64,000 bases of DNA from Haliotis asinina (GCF_037392515.1 NC_090288.1:9093969-9157968), one strand, 5' to 3'; shown: positions 26,301 to 35,520, counted from the first letter of the stretch. Notes: generated by a model not told the origin, from the sequence alone. Program-made: numbers and translations.

Positions 26301-29300
26301 TTTAACACAGACTGGCTGACTTTTTGCCAACATTCAAATCTATCAAAGCAAATGCAAAATTATTTAAAAAAATAAAAAAAAGATCTGTGAAAACAAATCA
26401 GTGATACTTATGTATACATGCATATTAATTTCAGTCATAGATTTCTTGCAGATTAAACCTTGCGTCGGACATCCAGTAAGCTCCAGCTTGACGCATGCCT
26501 GTCCTTGAAGACGTATCCTGATAATTCTTGCAAATATAGCCTCGACAAACAGGAAACTTTGTGGAAAATCTGGAGCTGAGGATAGGTCAAGATGGAAAGT
26601 CTGAAAAATCAAGGAGAGTCAATGAGCTCGCCGTTACCGGTTTTGAACATTACTGAGTTATATCACAATGTGCCATTAAAGCCCTAAGGTGATGCAGGTT
26701 ATAGCTGTTTAGCCCTTTGGTAGAACCCACATGCATTGGTATGTGCCCTGACAAACCCGAAAATCGGCTCGGGTGGTACGTGTGACAAATTCTACGATCA
26801 TAGACTTTGCCATATCAAAGGGAGAGAACTCTGCGTAGAGTTTATTGGAGTCATTTAGAATCTGCCAATGTTTCACTGAAAGGAAGAAACACTGATAACA
26901 GTTTCTAGGACTGTAGCGATCTTTGGGGATACTCATAGAAATCATCTGTTTACCATGGCCGCACCATTGGGTCTAACTGTAGGGTCGAGGGTTCATCAGC
27001 ACTCTACTGGTTGAGGTGTATAAAACTGGATCTGGTCATCAGACCTCGATGTCAGTCCCAGCGGCGTTGGATGTCAACCTTATTATCACGTATGGATATA
27101 CAACTGGAATCTTTAGCAGAGCCACGGCTCCATGGAATGTACTTCCATGGGATGTCAGCAACATCAGGTCTTCAAAAGAGATTTGATCTCTTGCTCTTAA
27201 GCAGTAAAACTATGGTTATGTTATTAATTTATTATCAGTAACTATTGTTCTATAAAGTTTTTGAAAGGCAATTAGATATTCGAATGACATAAATGCTTGG
27301 CACCTTTCTTAACGACTTCTATCAGGACGTTTCAGAGCTAATTCTTGTTCCTCCATCGACATTCGCCTGACTACACTATTCCATTGTGATGACAGTATTA
27401 GACAGTTCCTGTTTTCACTTCATTGATGCCCAGACATATTTACCCTGGCGTTACCTCGGGCGTCCAAATACGGGGTAAGCTTGTCTGGAATCTGGCCGTA
27501 CATCACCGTGAAGGAGTCGGCCATCTTGGGATCACCCCCGACATCTGTCCAACCCTGGACGACCACGCCCTGCACAATAACGCCTGTCAGCAGGTCCACC
27601 TGTGGGTCATTAGCAGGCCATTATCTATATGCAAATTGTGGAGGGGATGAGAATGATTGTAAGATACATTCACTCTGCTGGACTCCAATGGACCTCCTGA
27701 GAGCTCCTTGTTGGTCCTATGAAATGTGTACCCTCCTTTTATAGAAGGACGGTCAAGTGGCGGTTGTGGAGTGTTTGTAAACACTAGACTTTCACTAGAC
27801 GTCATGAAATGGTCTTTCGTCGCTTTTAAGAAGTAAATTTATCATCATATCTTGAGCGGTGAAAGTGTTTTTAACCGAAATTTCTCCTTGTTTTCTTACT
27901 GCTTATAGAACACATGGCGCACCTGTTTTGTCAAATATTGCATTGATTAGTATCGTTTATTCCTGATATTCCTATTTGCGATACAGAAACACACACGTCT
28001 AGATTGTTTTTAATCATATAATGTCAGTCTTCAATAATCATCATGAGACATAACTGAAGTACATCAGAAACTGCGAAGGAATAAAGTCACTGAGTAACCG
28101 CTGATACATGTTTTTTTTCTGCCGCAGATTTACATATTTCTCTGGTTTGGATCAGTACAGGTAACACTCGTATGTCTTGCTATATATTTGTATTGTTTGT
28201 TGCTAAGGTCGTATTAAAAAATATCCCACCATCAGTGTTCTATAAAGATTATTGATATTGTCAGCAAGCACCAGCACATTTTGATGGCGGAATTAGTCAA
28301 GCTGGATCACAAAGGGGCGGGAACAGGTGTACAAACCACACACCCACCTGTATATACGGGTCAGGGTCAGTGTCGGACGCGCACCACCCTGAGGCAAGGT
28401 TAAGTCGAGCATGGTGAGGTGACATGGAGTCAGACGCGGCTGATGAAGAAACAATCTGGTCATCTTGAATCACCCCGGAGAGCATCCCCATCGGCAACCC
28501 ACAGGGCAGAGCTGGAATATATTCAGTCAGATGTACTGATGTATGTAATTCATATGTTTTATCGGTTTAGATTGGTACAGTATTACAGTGGGGATCCGTT
28601 TTAATGTCTCAGCTCAAACATTTCTTTTGTAGCTGACTGTTCATACTAAACATACGATTACGATTAATATAAGGATGGGTGATTTGTTTAGTCAACTAAA
28701 CATTATCTTGAAGGAACTTTTTTAAAAAAAATATTCCAAATCCTATTGAAAAACATGTGCCGCCAGTGGGATTCGAACCCGCATTCTTTGATTTAAGGTC
28801 TAAGTGAGTATAAAGCACAGCTACAGCGACACATGACAACGTGTGGGGACTCGTCCCATTAGCATTAAAGACTAGAGAGACACTAGGATTTGAATAAAGA
28901 AAACCAAACACACCTTTAGCTCTTATTTTGACTTCAGACAGTTCAAAAATGAATCCTGGTTCGTGGTCACGTCCCGGGTGAGAAGCTACATTATTTTGTA
29001 TGGTCACGTACTGTCCGGTAAGTGGCCGGACGCACTCAAACCGGTACACGTTGTTCCGACCCAGGTTCACGGGTCCCTCACAGACAGGGGAGCCAGACGT
29101 GAGGAAGTCCCACTGTCGGACACTGACATAGGTCATCACGTGTCGGGCGTTGTAGGGCTTCTCCTCTGGAACAGAATACACAGAGTAACGAATATTTAAA
29201 AGGCAGTAAGCGAATATGGATTTAGGCCGCGTTTTTACCACAATTACTGGAATGTCACAGCTGAAGGTACAAGAAACAGGCCTCACACACTGCACCCATC

Positions 29301-32300
29301 CGGGGAGACACTTTAATCGGTTATTGTTCAGCCGCTTAAAAGATAGACTTTACTTCATAAGAAGAACTTACAGTGATTGATGAGGATGATATCTTCATTG
29401 AGACATCTGGTAGAGAGTGTTGACCCCGGAAACGATGCCTCTTTTTCAAATATTCCTATTTGTGGCAAAACGGTGGAATTCATTTTAATACACTCAGACA
29501 CACGCAACTGACGTGGCCAGACACAATGTTGAAGGCGCGAGTCATAGATCATTGGTTACACCCACCTTCAGCTCTGACTATGATGACTGCCTGTACCAGG
29601 AAATGTCTCTGCAGGTCCACCTGCAGCCAGGGCTCAACCAGACCTGGCACTGCAGCAAAGGACGCAGGGCCTACAAGGGAAAGATGTGTGTACCGTAACT
29701 ACGTTAGTGTCATCGCAGTTATCACTAAACATTGCCATTACACCTTGTTGTTCACGTCACACTGTCACTAAACATGTGAATCTGCAGGAATCTGTAACAC
29801 TGACATCTCACCTTCTGGGTCGGCCATACAAGCGTTGACATTTATAAGGTACCAGTCACAGTCCATTCCTGAAAGACAAAACACACATGAAATACAGGAA
29901 AATGACTAAAATTCCATTTAAAAACGAACAAGAATGTATCTATAAAACAAATCTCTTCAGTACTTACTAATTCTTCCATCCAATGCATTTCCAGTGGAAT
30001 TTCCTTTGGCGGACTGGGACGATCTTGCAGCCTTCTTGAGAGCAACATTGGGTAATTCTCCGGAAACATCTGCAATTGATATCAACAAAACAGAATTCAG
30101 AGCATAAGCCATTATTCTAGATAATCAGAGAGTTTGAGTACAAGTTCCCAGGGAACCATGCTACCCAAGCCATTGTCTTGCCAATCCGGCTTAACAGGCT
30201 TATACAACACCCAGAATGGGACATACAGCAGGAAACATGATTTTACAAGGACAAACTTATACGTATACACACAATGTCTCTCCGTTAAATCTCATAGTTA
30301 AGTTTTTTTGTTAAGAGAATATTATGTTCAGTCTCTACATCCTCGCTACTCACAGATGATAAAAGGTGATACAACAGTGAGTTGATCAATATTCTATCAA
30401 TATCTGAACAGAGGACTCCAGAAAGTGGCTTAGCACACTGTAGATGTAGACAGAATGACACAAAACACATACCACAGAGCGGCACAGAGACACAGAACGC
30501 CATAGTTGTCTGGTGTTTACAGACGAGGTAACGCCAGTTCCACGCCCCCTTGCGGCAGTAGTTCTCCTCCAAGTCCCCCATGATGTAGTCGGTGTCGGTG
30601 GAGGGCCAGCCGTTGTTGGCCCAGTATTCACACTCGTACCCCAAGTTATGAACATTGTGACGACCTCTATAGGAAGAACCTAGGTCCTCAAAGAAAGCGC
30701 ATTCTCTCCGCTCTGCAAACGGAGATAGGTATAAGTGTGACTTGTTTCAGGGCATTGACTGGTCAACATTGGTTTGATACAGAAACTCACTTTTATCAAA
30801 GCAAAGACAAATGGGACGGAAAGTCGGAATACTGATTGAGTTGACAGTTTAATTTTGAAGTGAAGCAAATCGTCTAATGCTACTGATCACACTCACACAA
30901 ATTGGTCTTATATACTAGCGTCATATACTACCTAAAGTTTATACTCACTCGTGTAAATGTAGCCACTTACGTCAATCAACTACTTTAAAATAGATTTTGC
31001 AAAACAATCCATACTGTTTAACAGTACTGCTTACTGTTTGCGGTACTGCTGCTGATGTATTGTAAAACAAATTCGTAAGGTTGAAAAGATATTGTCATGG
31101 GTTCAATAAATGAGGAAATTGACATATAGTGAATGGATTAAGGGAGTCTAAACTTTTGATGGGCAGTATATACACAAGAATGAATGGTTTTTATTTTTGT
31201 CTTCTATACAGGGTTCCTCCTTTACTTATTGAAATATGGACATAGCATTATTTGACATATGTATTCACATACCGTATGGCTTGTAGAAGCAGAGGTGAAG
31301 CGCCAGAGTGTTGTTCCCACGTGGCACCAGATCTTCATGGGACGAGTCTGATGAGTGGATAAAGACAAATGTTTCCTCCAAGACCTCTGTGCCATTCACC
31401 GACTGGCAAACAGCCTGTGAGTGGGGCTGGGACAATCAGAACGCAACCATTTGTATATCTGCATGGTGGGTTACCAAGGTAACATTGCACTGACATTGAA
31501 GGATATCATTATGGAATAAATTTTTGAAGGCTGGGAAAATTTGATATAAACTCCAGTTCAAGAATTTTGATATCGACGTACATGCACACGTGCATGTATG
31601 TGTGTCGGCCTCCACAATGCCCGTCTGTGCTAGGCCAAGCTAAGGCAAGTTTTTACGTGCTGGTCCACCAAATTTCAGTATGACAAAAGTACTGTCAGAT
31701 AAGGCCAAACTGTCGTGTCATTAAGTATTCTTCAGGATTTTCTAAGTAGAAAATTACTTTCCATGTAAAATATCTCAAGCTTGAAAGAAAAATTCTCTTA
31801 CGCTATTTCTAAATGCCATTAATGAGGGCAAATATATTTCAGAGTGTTAAGTTATTAATTTCCTGAGTCGAATGCCCTGGTCACCATGGCGATTTCAGGT
31901 GCTTCGATCAGCTCACGATCAGAGTATTCAGACCCTCTGTTCTTTCAGGCAATGTAATACGTGATTAGCTGGTTAAACTTTCGGATCTGTAGCTACCAAT
32001 ACTCCAGGGACGCGAATGTCCACATCAGAGATTAAACTCAATGACCTCAACATGTAATGAATGTGCTGATGCAGATGGCTTACCTTGATTAGGTAAAATG
32101 GGAAGATGAAAGGAAGGGATACGCTTGAATTTGAATCTTCATCCGACCGGCAACACAAGGTCACCATGACCTCATTTTCATTAACCCTCATATTTGGCAC
32201 TTCACCTTCAATGTCATCATTGATGATTGCGTAATCTTTCAGTGTCAGGTTGAAGGTACTGAATTCTGAAAAACAACAATTTTGTCAGATTTCTAATATT

Positions 32301-33844
32301 CAAATTAAAATCATATGGAAGTGGTATGCCAAATGAAAAAGTATATTTTAATTAGATTCCAATTTGATAATAATTTTATAATACAAACAGATTGATTCCA
32401 GCTTTATCACAACCACCTTAACTAATAGAGTCTTAAGTTTGTTTTTAATGCCACACTTAGTATTACTTCAGTGTTATGACGACTGTCTCCGCATAATCGA
32501 ATCTGCGACAGCCAGGCTAATGATCGACATCATGACCATCAATCTGTGCTGAAAATATTGGAACAAAAATCTCTTGTCATGACGTCAAAACAGAGAATAC
32601 TGATTATCTATACAATTATGCACCCATACCTGATGGACAGTCAGCGTCACCTTGAAAGATACAGTAATGACCTTGCGGCCAAACATTTGATAAAGTGCTG
32701 TTTTCTGTGACGTTGAGAGTCTGGCCAGTTTCATTGTCAAGGTCATCTGATCTCATGCAAAAATTCAGCTGGATTGTATAGAGATGATATGGTCCAAGCA
32801 AGTGCAGGCTGTCGGACCAATCATGGTTGGATGACCTTGACCCTGTATAGGTCAAATTGACGTGACCCGTTTTCCATCCATATTCTGATGCTTCCGGACA
32901 ACCATAGACAGTAGACAGTAGACCATACTTCCCTTTCGGCCACGGGGATGCTTTTCGTTCTAGAAGAATTAGTGAATTACAATTTAACATCTATTAGGCG
33001 CAGTGGCTTAAGTGCCCGCGCTGTAAGCTAACGTCGGCGTGTCAATATCGAAAGGCATTATGGGATATTATTGTTTCGCTGTCTTGGAAGAATCAAAGCG
33101 ATAAAATGAAGACTCTTGTTTCACAGAACAGTGCACTGCAGTTAAATCTAACTCGAATGTTCCACTAGTTTCATTTCGTTAAAACCGTAATTCGTCATAA
33201 GCATACAGACAAAAACGCAGGGCTCAAGGCTGGAAATAAATTTATTGTAAATATAGTTCACTGTCCTGTACTGTTTTCTGGAGAACTGGCAAAATTCAAA
33301 CCACTTCAAACCAATCAGTTTCTGGGATGATATGATATGAATCATAGGATGATATGAATGTGTTATAGTGCAACACGTTACTCTTTATACTTTCCGTGTT
33401 GGCTTTGACTAAAAGTATTACAATTAAATCTCTGTCTTATTGGGGAAAACGTGATACTATGCGGGTTTTAGACGTTAATCACTTTATAGAACCGTTTCAC
33501 TGGGCTGAAAATGACATATAATCAAGGTAAACAGGGTTCGAATCCTCGATAAATGGATCCTAGCAGTCCTTAGGAACACGCATCTGCCACGCGGTCGGTG
33601 TTATAATAAATGTTATTATAATTTCGTTACACACCTGTGATTTTCCAAAACAGTATGTTTATCTAATACTTATGAATATTAAAAAGTAGGAAGCATGGCA
33701 CCTTTAAACTTTTACCCGTACCTGTAGTCACCAAATTAAATAGAATTCCAGCCACTTACCTGAAACATCGTCACTCTGGACAAGAAAGGCAATGACGACC
33801 AGCAGGGTCACACGAAGCGCCATGTTGCAGGACATTGCGGCCAT
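12806..33844 (-). CDS. ApeC/kringle/lectin/LDLa/LRR seven-transmembrane receptor, 30 exons
   Basis: Exons in transcription order: 33844-33760, 32959-32630, 32265-32084, 31414-31273, 30712-30473, 30069-29968, 29868-29812, 29670-29566, 29165-28914, 28511-28348, 27599-27444, 26600-26459, 25949-25762, 25323-25095, 24839-24636, 24050-23984, 23589-23417, 23093-22941, 21198-21088, 20885-20769, 20513-20307, 19802-19469, 18883-18705, 18161-18027, 17748-17632, 16585-15032, 14592-14453, 14008-13951, 13696-13446, 12937-12806. The sum is 6,306 nt (2,101 residues plus stop) and every junction keeps frame. The protein should enter the secretory pathway and sit in the plasma membrane with a very long ectodomain. 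The 7TM part is of the LGR type C/GRL101 kind, so G-protein signalling is expected from the family. The ligand is unknown. One in-frame TGA at 16440-16442 interrupts the model. Domain calls are by eye; the last three exons are the least certain. Confidence 0.8.
14246..14305. repeat. (GCAC)15 microsatellite
   Basis: Sixty bp of perfect GCAC tetranucleotide repeat in the intron between the TM7 exon and the first cytoplasmic-tail exon of the receptor. Long open frames on both strands here are only the repeat. Confidence 0.95.
14453..14592 (-). CDS. Receptor exon 27: third extracellular loop and TM7
   Basis: This 140-nt exon joins exon 26 through a split glycine codon. It starts [17 protein letters not shown], continues [18 protein letters not shown] and ends in a basic NLRRK. 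The NPLIY sequence is the class A NPxxY motif of TM7. LRRK marks the start of helix 8 or the tail. The acceptor (TTTTTGGCCAG) and donor (GTGAGTAGT) are clear. The exon ends in phase 0, which matches the next candidate exon at 14008. Confidence 0.85.
15032..16585 (-). CDS. Receptor exon 26: LDLa module 7, leucine-rich repeats and TM1-TM6
   Basis: This large exon begins with LDLa module 7 ([19 protein letters not shown], then [10 protein letters not shown]) and the CPEGC start of a leucine-rich-repeat cap. An in-frame TGA follows at 16440-16442. The same frame then runs open for 470 codons. About seven leucine-rich repeats follow (for example [17 protein letters not shown] and [12 protein letters not shown]), then a cysteine hinge (YEFCC) and the transmembrane helices. 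TM1 has GNSAV, TM2 [15 protein letters not shown]3 SEVSTIFLC followed by IDRL in place of DRY, and TM6 [17 protein letters not shown]. The [12 protein letters not shown] and LSSEVS motifs fit LGR type C receptors (RXFP, GRL101). The exon ends at a good donor, GTGAGTATT. Confidence 0.85.
16440..16442 (-). other. In-frame TGA between LDLa module 7 and the leucine-rich repeats
   Basis: The minus strand reads TGT ACC TGA CAG GAA ATG. The frame is fixed on both sides by LDLa7 upstream and by the leucine-rich repeats and 7TM downstream, with no shift between them. By analogy with other leucine-rich-repeat N-caps (a pattern like CPEGCxC), the stop occupies the place where a cysteine codon (TGC or TGT) would be expected, so one base change would explain it. 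No intron fits here. If translated as written, the product would be a soluble ectodomain of 1,438 residues. Confidence 0.8.
17632..18161 (-). CDS. Receptor exons 24-25: divergent LDLa module 5 and LDLa module 6
   Basis: The exon 18161-18027 encodes a divergent LDLa-like module ([19 protein letters not shown], then [11 protein letters not shown]) in which the usual acidic SDE box is replaced by [11 protein letters not shown]. The exon 17748-17632 is a standard LDLa ([15 protein letters not shown], then [11 protein letters not shown]). Both are phase 1-1. Together they cover about residues 1307-1390. The RDLTHL variant may no longer bind calcium in the canonical way. Module 6 keeps a DGHDE calcium box. 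Confidence 0.75.
18705..18883 (-). CDS. Receptor exon 23: cysteine-containing linker of unknown fold
   Basis: This 179-nt exon codes about residues 1248-1306. It starts [14 protein letters not shown], contains a [15 protein letters not shown] stretch and ends GPLVCEEE. Clean splice sites and matching phases on both sides (phase 2 in, phase 1 out) show that it is a real exon. It probably completes the fibrinogen-related region, because the CFCEV start follows directly from the CTCELEHAC end of the previous exon. I do not recognise a named domain. Confidence 0.7.
19469..20513 (-). CDS. Receptor exons 21-22: LDLa module 4 and neurexin-IV-like fibrinogen-related domain
   Basis: The exon 20513-20307 carries an LDLa module ([13 protein letters not shown], then [10 protein letters not shown]) and runs into [20 protein letters not shown], the start of a fibrinogen-related fold. 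The exon 19802-19469 continues with [20 protein letters not shown], a HHDHEDA segment, [19 protein letters not shown] and a CTCELEHAC end. The order C-E-W, G-V-Y-T, F-V-C-D, T-V-V-H-H, then a Y(N/D).(S/A)M motif followed by a cysteine, matches the C-terminal fibrinogen-like region of neurexin IV and contactin-associated proteins rather than a full ficolin domain. It covers about residues 1067-1247. The assignment is by motif order only. Confidence 0.65.
20090..20192 (+). repeat. Family A SINE, 3' part, in a receptor intron
   Basis: AAGCCCATTTCTGGTGTCCC, GATATAACTGGAATATTGAT, AAAAGCGGCGTAAAATCATG and CTAACTCACTCAC match the 3' body of the family. It lies in the intron between LDLa4 and the fibrinogen-related exon. 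Confidence 0.65.
20769..23093 (-). CDS. Receptor exons 18-20: LDL-receptor class A modules 1-3
   Basis: Three exons, each one LDLa module, all phase 1-1: 23093-22941 (contains [19 protein letters not shown] and [11 protein letters not shown]), 21198-21088 ([13 protein letters not shown], then [11 protein letters not shown]) and 20885-20769 ([16 protein letters not shown], then [10 protein letters not shown]). The acidic DGSDE calcium box is intact in modules 1 and 3 and present as DQSDE in module 2. Together they cover about residues 940-1066. A mariner element has inserted in the intron between the first and second of these exons. LDLa modules are typical of GRL101 and relaxin receptors, where they support ligand-driven activation. 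Confidence 0.85.
21377..22675 (+). mobile_element. mariner DNA transposon with terminal inverted repeats
   Basis: Both ends carry an inverted repeat of about 30 bp beginning TACGAGGGGATGTCAATA, at 21377-21410 and, inverted, 22642-22675, with only a few mismatches. The ends include TA, consistent with the TA target duplication of the Tc1/mariner superfamily. The 1.3-kb length is typical. It lies in the receptor intron between the first and second LDLa exons, in the opposite orientation to the gene. The well-matched ends and few coding breaks suggest a fairly recent insertion. Confidence 0.9.
21560..22608 (+). pseudogene. mariner transposase, inactivated
   Basis: The N-terminal helix-turn-helix part is open (starts [14 protein letters not shown], includes [14 protein letters not shown] and [13 protein letters not shown]), then ends at TGA 21911-21913, where CGA (arginine) would be expected, a CpG-type change. 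Downstream pieces retain the catalytic regions: [25 protein letters not shown] and [18 protein letters not shown], the D..D34D signature. At least one frameshift near 22015 and further stops near 22256 and 22288 break the frame. As read here, the copy cannot make transposase. It is a plain mariner and not a host-domesticated gene. Confidence 0.88.
23417..24839 (-). CDS. Receptor exons 15-17: C-type lectin domain
   Basis: Three exons (24839-24636, 24050-23984, 23589-23417), about residues 792-939. The start [50 protein letters not shown] and a closing W.DV.C...QQYVCE are typical. The region of the calcium/sugar site reads [10 protein letters not shown] and lacks a clear EPN or QPD..WND tandem, so sugar specificity is uncertain. 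This domain is absent from the paralogue and lies after the point where the two genes diverge. Beyond the first exon's donor at 24635 lie degenerate copies of the exon end (see the repeat at 24410-24660). Confidence 0.82.
24410..24660. repeat. Degenerate tandem copies of the C-type-lectin exon end and its donor
   Basis: The exon end CTTACATAG with donor GTAGGTGTCGG (24619-24660) is echoed at about 24541-24585 (CACATGG, GTAGGTGTGAG), 24455-24490 (CTTACATGG, GTTTGCATCGG) and about 24412-24450 (AAGCGTACAAAGC). Spacing is about 80 bp. The second copy has an intact-looking donor, but splicing to it would add 77 nt including a stop. Mutational decay increases away from the exon. Confidence 0.6.
25095..25949 (-). 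CDS. Receptor exons 13-14: CUB domain
   Basis: Two exons (25949-25762, 25323-25095), about residues 653-791. The first half shows [20 protein letters not shown] followed by a [12 protein letters not shown] strand. The second half has [10 protein letters not shown], the [13 protein letters not shown] segment and the closing GFRIRLSIY strand, as in CUB domains. The intron falls in phase 0 at the same place as in the first CUB domain of the paralogue, and the GEGLHCVW motif is identical. CUB domains usually mediate protein-protein or calcium-dependent contacts. I did not identify a complete calcium site. Confidence 0.82.
26459..28511 (-). CDS. Receptor exons 10-12: F5/8 type C (discoidin) domain
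   Basis: Three exons (28511-28348, 27599-27444, 26600-26459), about residues 499-652. The domain opens with [20 protein letters not shown], has the HARLNL..GWCA and DPYIQVDLL motifs, a central VQGVVVQGW and SFTVMYG stretch, and closes with FARIIRI...CVKLELTGC. This is the complete discoidin pattern of cell-surface and coagulation proteins, which bind lipids, collagens or sugars. The two internal introns are phase 0, as in the paralogue. The last donor is unusual (GTTTAATC), but the frame joins correctly to the CUB exon. Confidence 0.85.
28914..30069 (-). CDS. Receptor exons 6-9: fucolectin-like galactose-binding domain
   Basis: Four exons (30069-29968, 29868-29812, 29670-29566, 29165-28914), about residues 327-498. 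The first has the [13 protein letters not shown] start and an ALDG motif, followed by [28 protein letters not shown] and a closing [10 protein letters not shown] strand. This is the fucolectin/F-type lectin arrangement, a beta sandwich related to F5/8 type C. All introns are phase 1. I cannot place the complete sugar-coordinating triad of F-type lectins with confidence, so sugar binding is likely from the fold rather than shown. The same set is present in the paralogue, except that the 57-nt second exon has no clear counterpart there. Confidence 0.75.
30473..30712 (-). CDS. Receptor exon 5: kringle domain
   Basis: A single exon of 240 nt, phase 1 at both ends, coding about residues 247-326. 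It carries the kringle pattern: [11 protein letters not shown], then [22 protein letters not shown], a W..LVC pair and a final VPLC, giving six cysteines with kringle-like spacing. Kringles are protein- or glycan-binding modules of extracellular proteins. The symmetrical phase 1-1 exon makes it an ideal unit for exon shuffling, and the same exon recurs in the neighbouring gene. The SYRGR and DLE(E/D)NYCRKG segments are kept between the two copies. Confidence 0.85.
31273..32959 (-). CDS. Receptor exons 2-4: ApeC (apextrin C-terminal) domain
   Basis: Three exons (32959-32630, 32265-32084, 31414-31273), about residues 29-246. Family hallmarks are visible: a WPKGKYGLL start followed by a GCP motif, a LNFCMR segment, WPQGHYCIF followed by CP, the TLCCRSDE double-cysteine motif, the LPF..PFYLIK segment, and a C-terminal CFYKPY. 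ApeC domains occur in apextrins and related proteins of invertebrates, and some amphioxus members bind bacterial wall components. Here the domain is the N-terminal module of a membrane receptor. The third exon is shorter at its start than the paralogue's (AVCQSV against AHFDHDCQRV), so one face of the domain differs. Binding to microbial ligands is inference. Confidence 0.82.
32436..32560 (+). repeat. Diverged family B SINE-like copy in a receptor intron
   Basis: Retains GCATAATCGAATCTGCGACA, GATCGACATCATGACCATCA and the preceding (C)ACTTAGTATTACTTCAGTG block. It lies in the intron between the first and second ApeC exons. Strong divergence marks an old copy. Confidence 0.5.
33760..33844 (-). 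CDS. Receptor exon 1: signal peptide
   Basis: The first coding exon starts at the ATG at 33844 and encodes 28 residues, beginning [12 protein letters not shown] and continuing with a hydrophobic LLVVIAFLV core and a likely cleavage site near QSDD. A later in-frame ATG eight codons downstream would give a more compact signal peptide and could be the true start. The exon ends in phase 1 at a good donor (GTAAGTGG). The next exon begins directly with the ApeC domain; the EGF module found at this place in the paralogue is absent here. Confidence 0.75.
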
Positions 33845-33902
33845 TGCTAGAACACACCCAGCGGGATATTACCTCGCGATGATTTTAACTCTCCTCAAAA
33901 CG
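33845..33902 (-). promoter_or_regulatory. Possible 5' UTR with splice acceptor for an upstream leader exon
   Basis: Upstream of the receptor ATG the minus strand reads CTCTTGCAG followed by CGTTTTG, a plausible acceptor ending at 33903. This suggests a non-coding first exon further upstream and places the promoter elsewhere in the 2 kb between the two paralogous genes. I see no certain TATA box or initiator. Confidence 0.3.
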
Positions 33903-35520
33903 CTGCAAGAGAATGGAGTTAGTTTCAGTACTTGGGACCACAGTCTAACCCAGTGATCTGTCTGGTGTGACAATAGAGAAGGACTGTTAGTGTAGTACAC
34001 ATTTAGCACCAAACACTGCCTTATCTCTTGGTAATATAATCATTGTTAATCACGTGTATGTCTTATGATAACTAATGCCAGATACCTTGATAAATACAAG
34101 CTGGATAAACCGGTGTCAACAATAACACAAGGCCCTGAGAAGTCATGATACCTGATGCTTTTACTCAGGGTCTTTCATTTGTAATTGGTTCCAGCATAAC
34201 AAGAAAACGGATGACATTGTCAAAATGAAGCAAAAATGAAATAGGCAGTTGAAACTTACGAAAATAGAACTTGATCACAATAATGTTAGTGCTAAAGCTA
34301 AACCAACAAATACTGATGTTGTTAATAATATTTTGGCTTATTACCACCTTCGAGGACGTTCATGTTGCCTACGTGCGCCATCGTTAATACAAAGAAACAG
34401 GGATTATAGATTGATGTACTATGTGTCACTGTTGTTGCAGCATCACATCTTTGTTTCTTCAATCAGCTGTCACACTACATATTATTACGAATAATATTAC
34501 TGACCTTTGTAGCCGGAGATTTTAAGAGCAATATGCCGATGTGAAATTTGAGCTGTACACTTAATTATAAAAATTCTCTGGACAGCATTATACTTGTATG
34601 AACAGAAGCAGAGGCTACATCTGCATTTTTTTCAGTTTAAACAATCACTTTTAGTTCCTATACGTTTATGGCAAAGAATGTGTGCACATATTCTACGGGT
34701 TGTTTACCTGGGGCTTATTTACTATGCCTTTGTGATATGGAGCCGGTAGGTCAAGTAAGCAAGTGCTGAGAGAGTTGCATGACACTTGCATATAGTCCGG
34801 CATTCAACGATTAAATTTAATTATTATTATTTACTACCTATCCTACCTCCGTTATTCGACTGTTAATAAATTGACTGCACTAGACACGCTGACGGCTGGG
34901 CCACCTGTAATTTCTTTATTTCCAAGGTCTAACAATATTGTACAGTACAACAGGCACGGTCATAGCAAGGACAACAACTAGATGGGACAAAACTGTACAA
35001 CAACAGCATATGTAACTTAACACAGATAAGATCAAGATTGTTTTACACATAACCGGACCTTAGATTGACATATTAAAGTCATATGTAGATACCTCACCAA
35101 CGACATCAGATCGTGACGACATAGAACATCTCTGTCTAGCAGGCGGTAGTACGCAACTCATTCTGACATTAGTTTCAACGTCCGATAAGGTAGAGGCATG
35201 TGCAGTCACCAAGCAAGAACAATACACGTTTACTTGTATATAAAGAATAACATTTGACATCACGAAACTAACTTGTCTTCTTAAACAACAAGAACTGATG
35301 AAGGTACAGCAGCCTCCCCACCCACCTCCCTCACATTCCTGTTTTGTGGACTTCTTTGTGCTGTCAGTAATTCCAACAGACTTTTAAAAAAGTGATCTCA
35401 TTTGTATATGTATATCTACAGAATATTACTAGAATCCATATCTTGCCAAGAACAATGCTCAAGACAGAACAGGGCGTGTCTTGCCTAATCATTGTGGACT
35501 TCGATTCAAGTTTGAATGGC
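33903..35520. other. Intergenic region between the two paralogous genes
   Basis: About 2 kb in total separates the receptor's ATG from the secreted gene's stop. Apart from the candidate AATAAA at 34915 and the hairpin at 35521, nothing is recognised. The receptor's promoter and any leader exon should lie here. Confidence 0.5.
34915..34920 (-). terminator. Candidate polyadenylation signal of the secreted paralogue
   Basis: AATAAA on the minus strand, about 0.98 kb after the stop codon at 35896. I see no better canonical signal closer to the stop. If used, the 3' UTR would include the hairpin element at 35521-35621. Confidence 0.25.

Noticed and set aside
26709-26945. Minus-strand open frame preceded by a good acceptor (CTTCCTTTCAG), possibly an extra receptor exon
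   Set aside because: It would fall inside the discoidin domain and its phase (1) does not fit the phase-0 junction between exons 27444-27599 and 26459-26600; the discoidin domain is complete without it.
28750-28830. Possible tRNA gene (GGGTTCGAATCCC-like box, minus strand)
   Set aside because: Only the box B half looks like a tRNA; no acceptor stem or anticodon arm can be paired, so it is a tRNA-derived repeat fragment. The same holds for boxes at 9190, 33537 and 39908.
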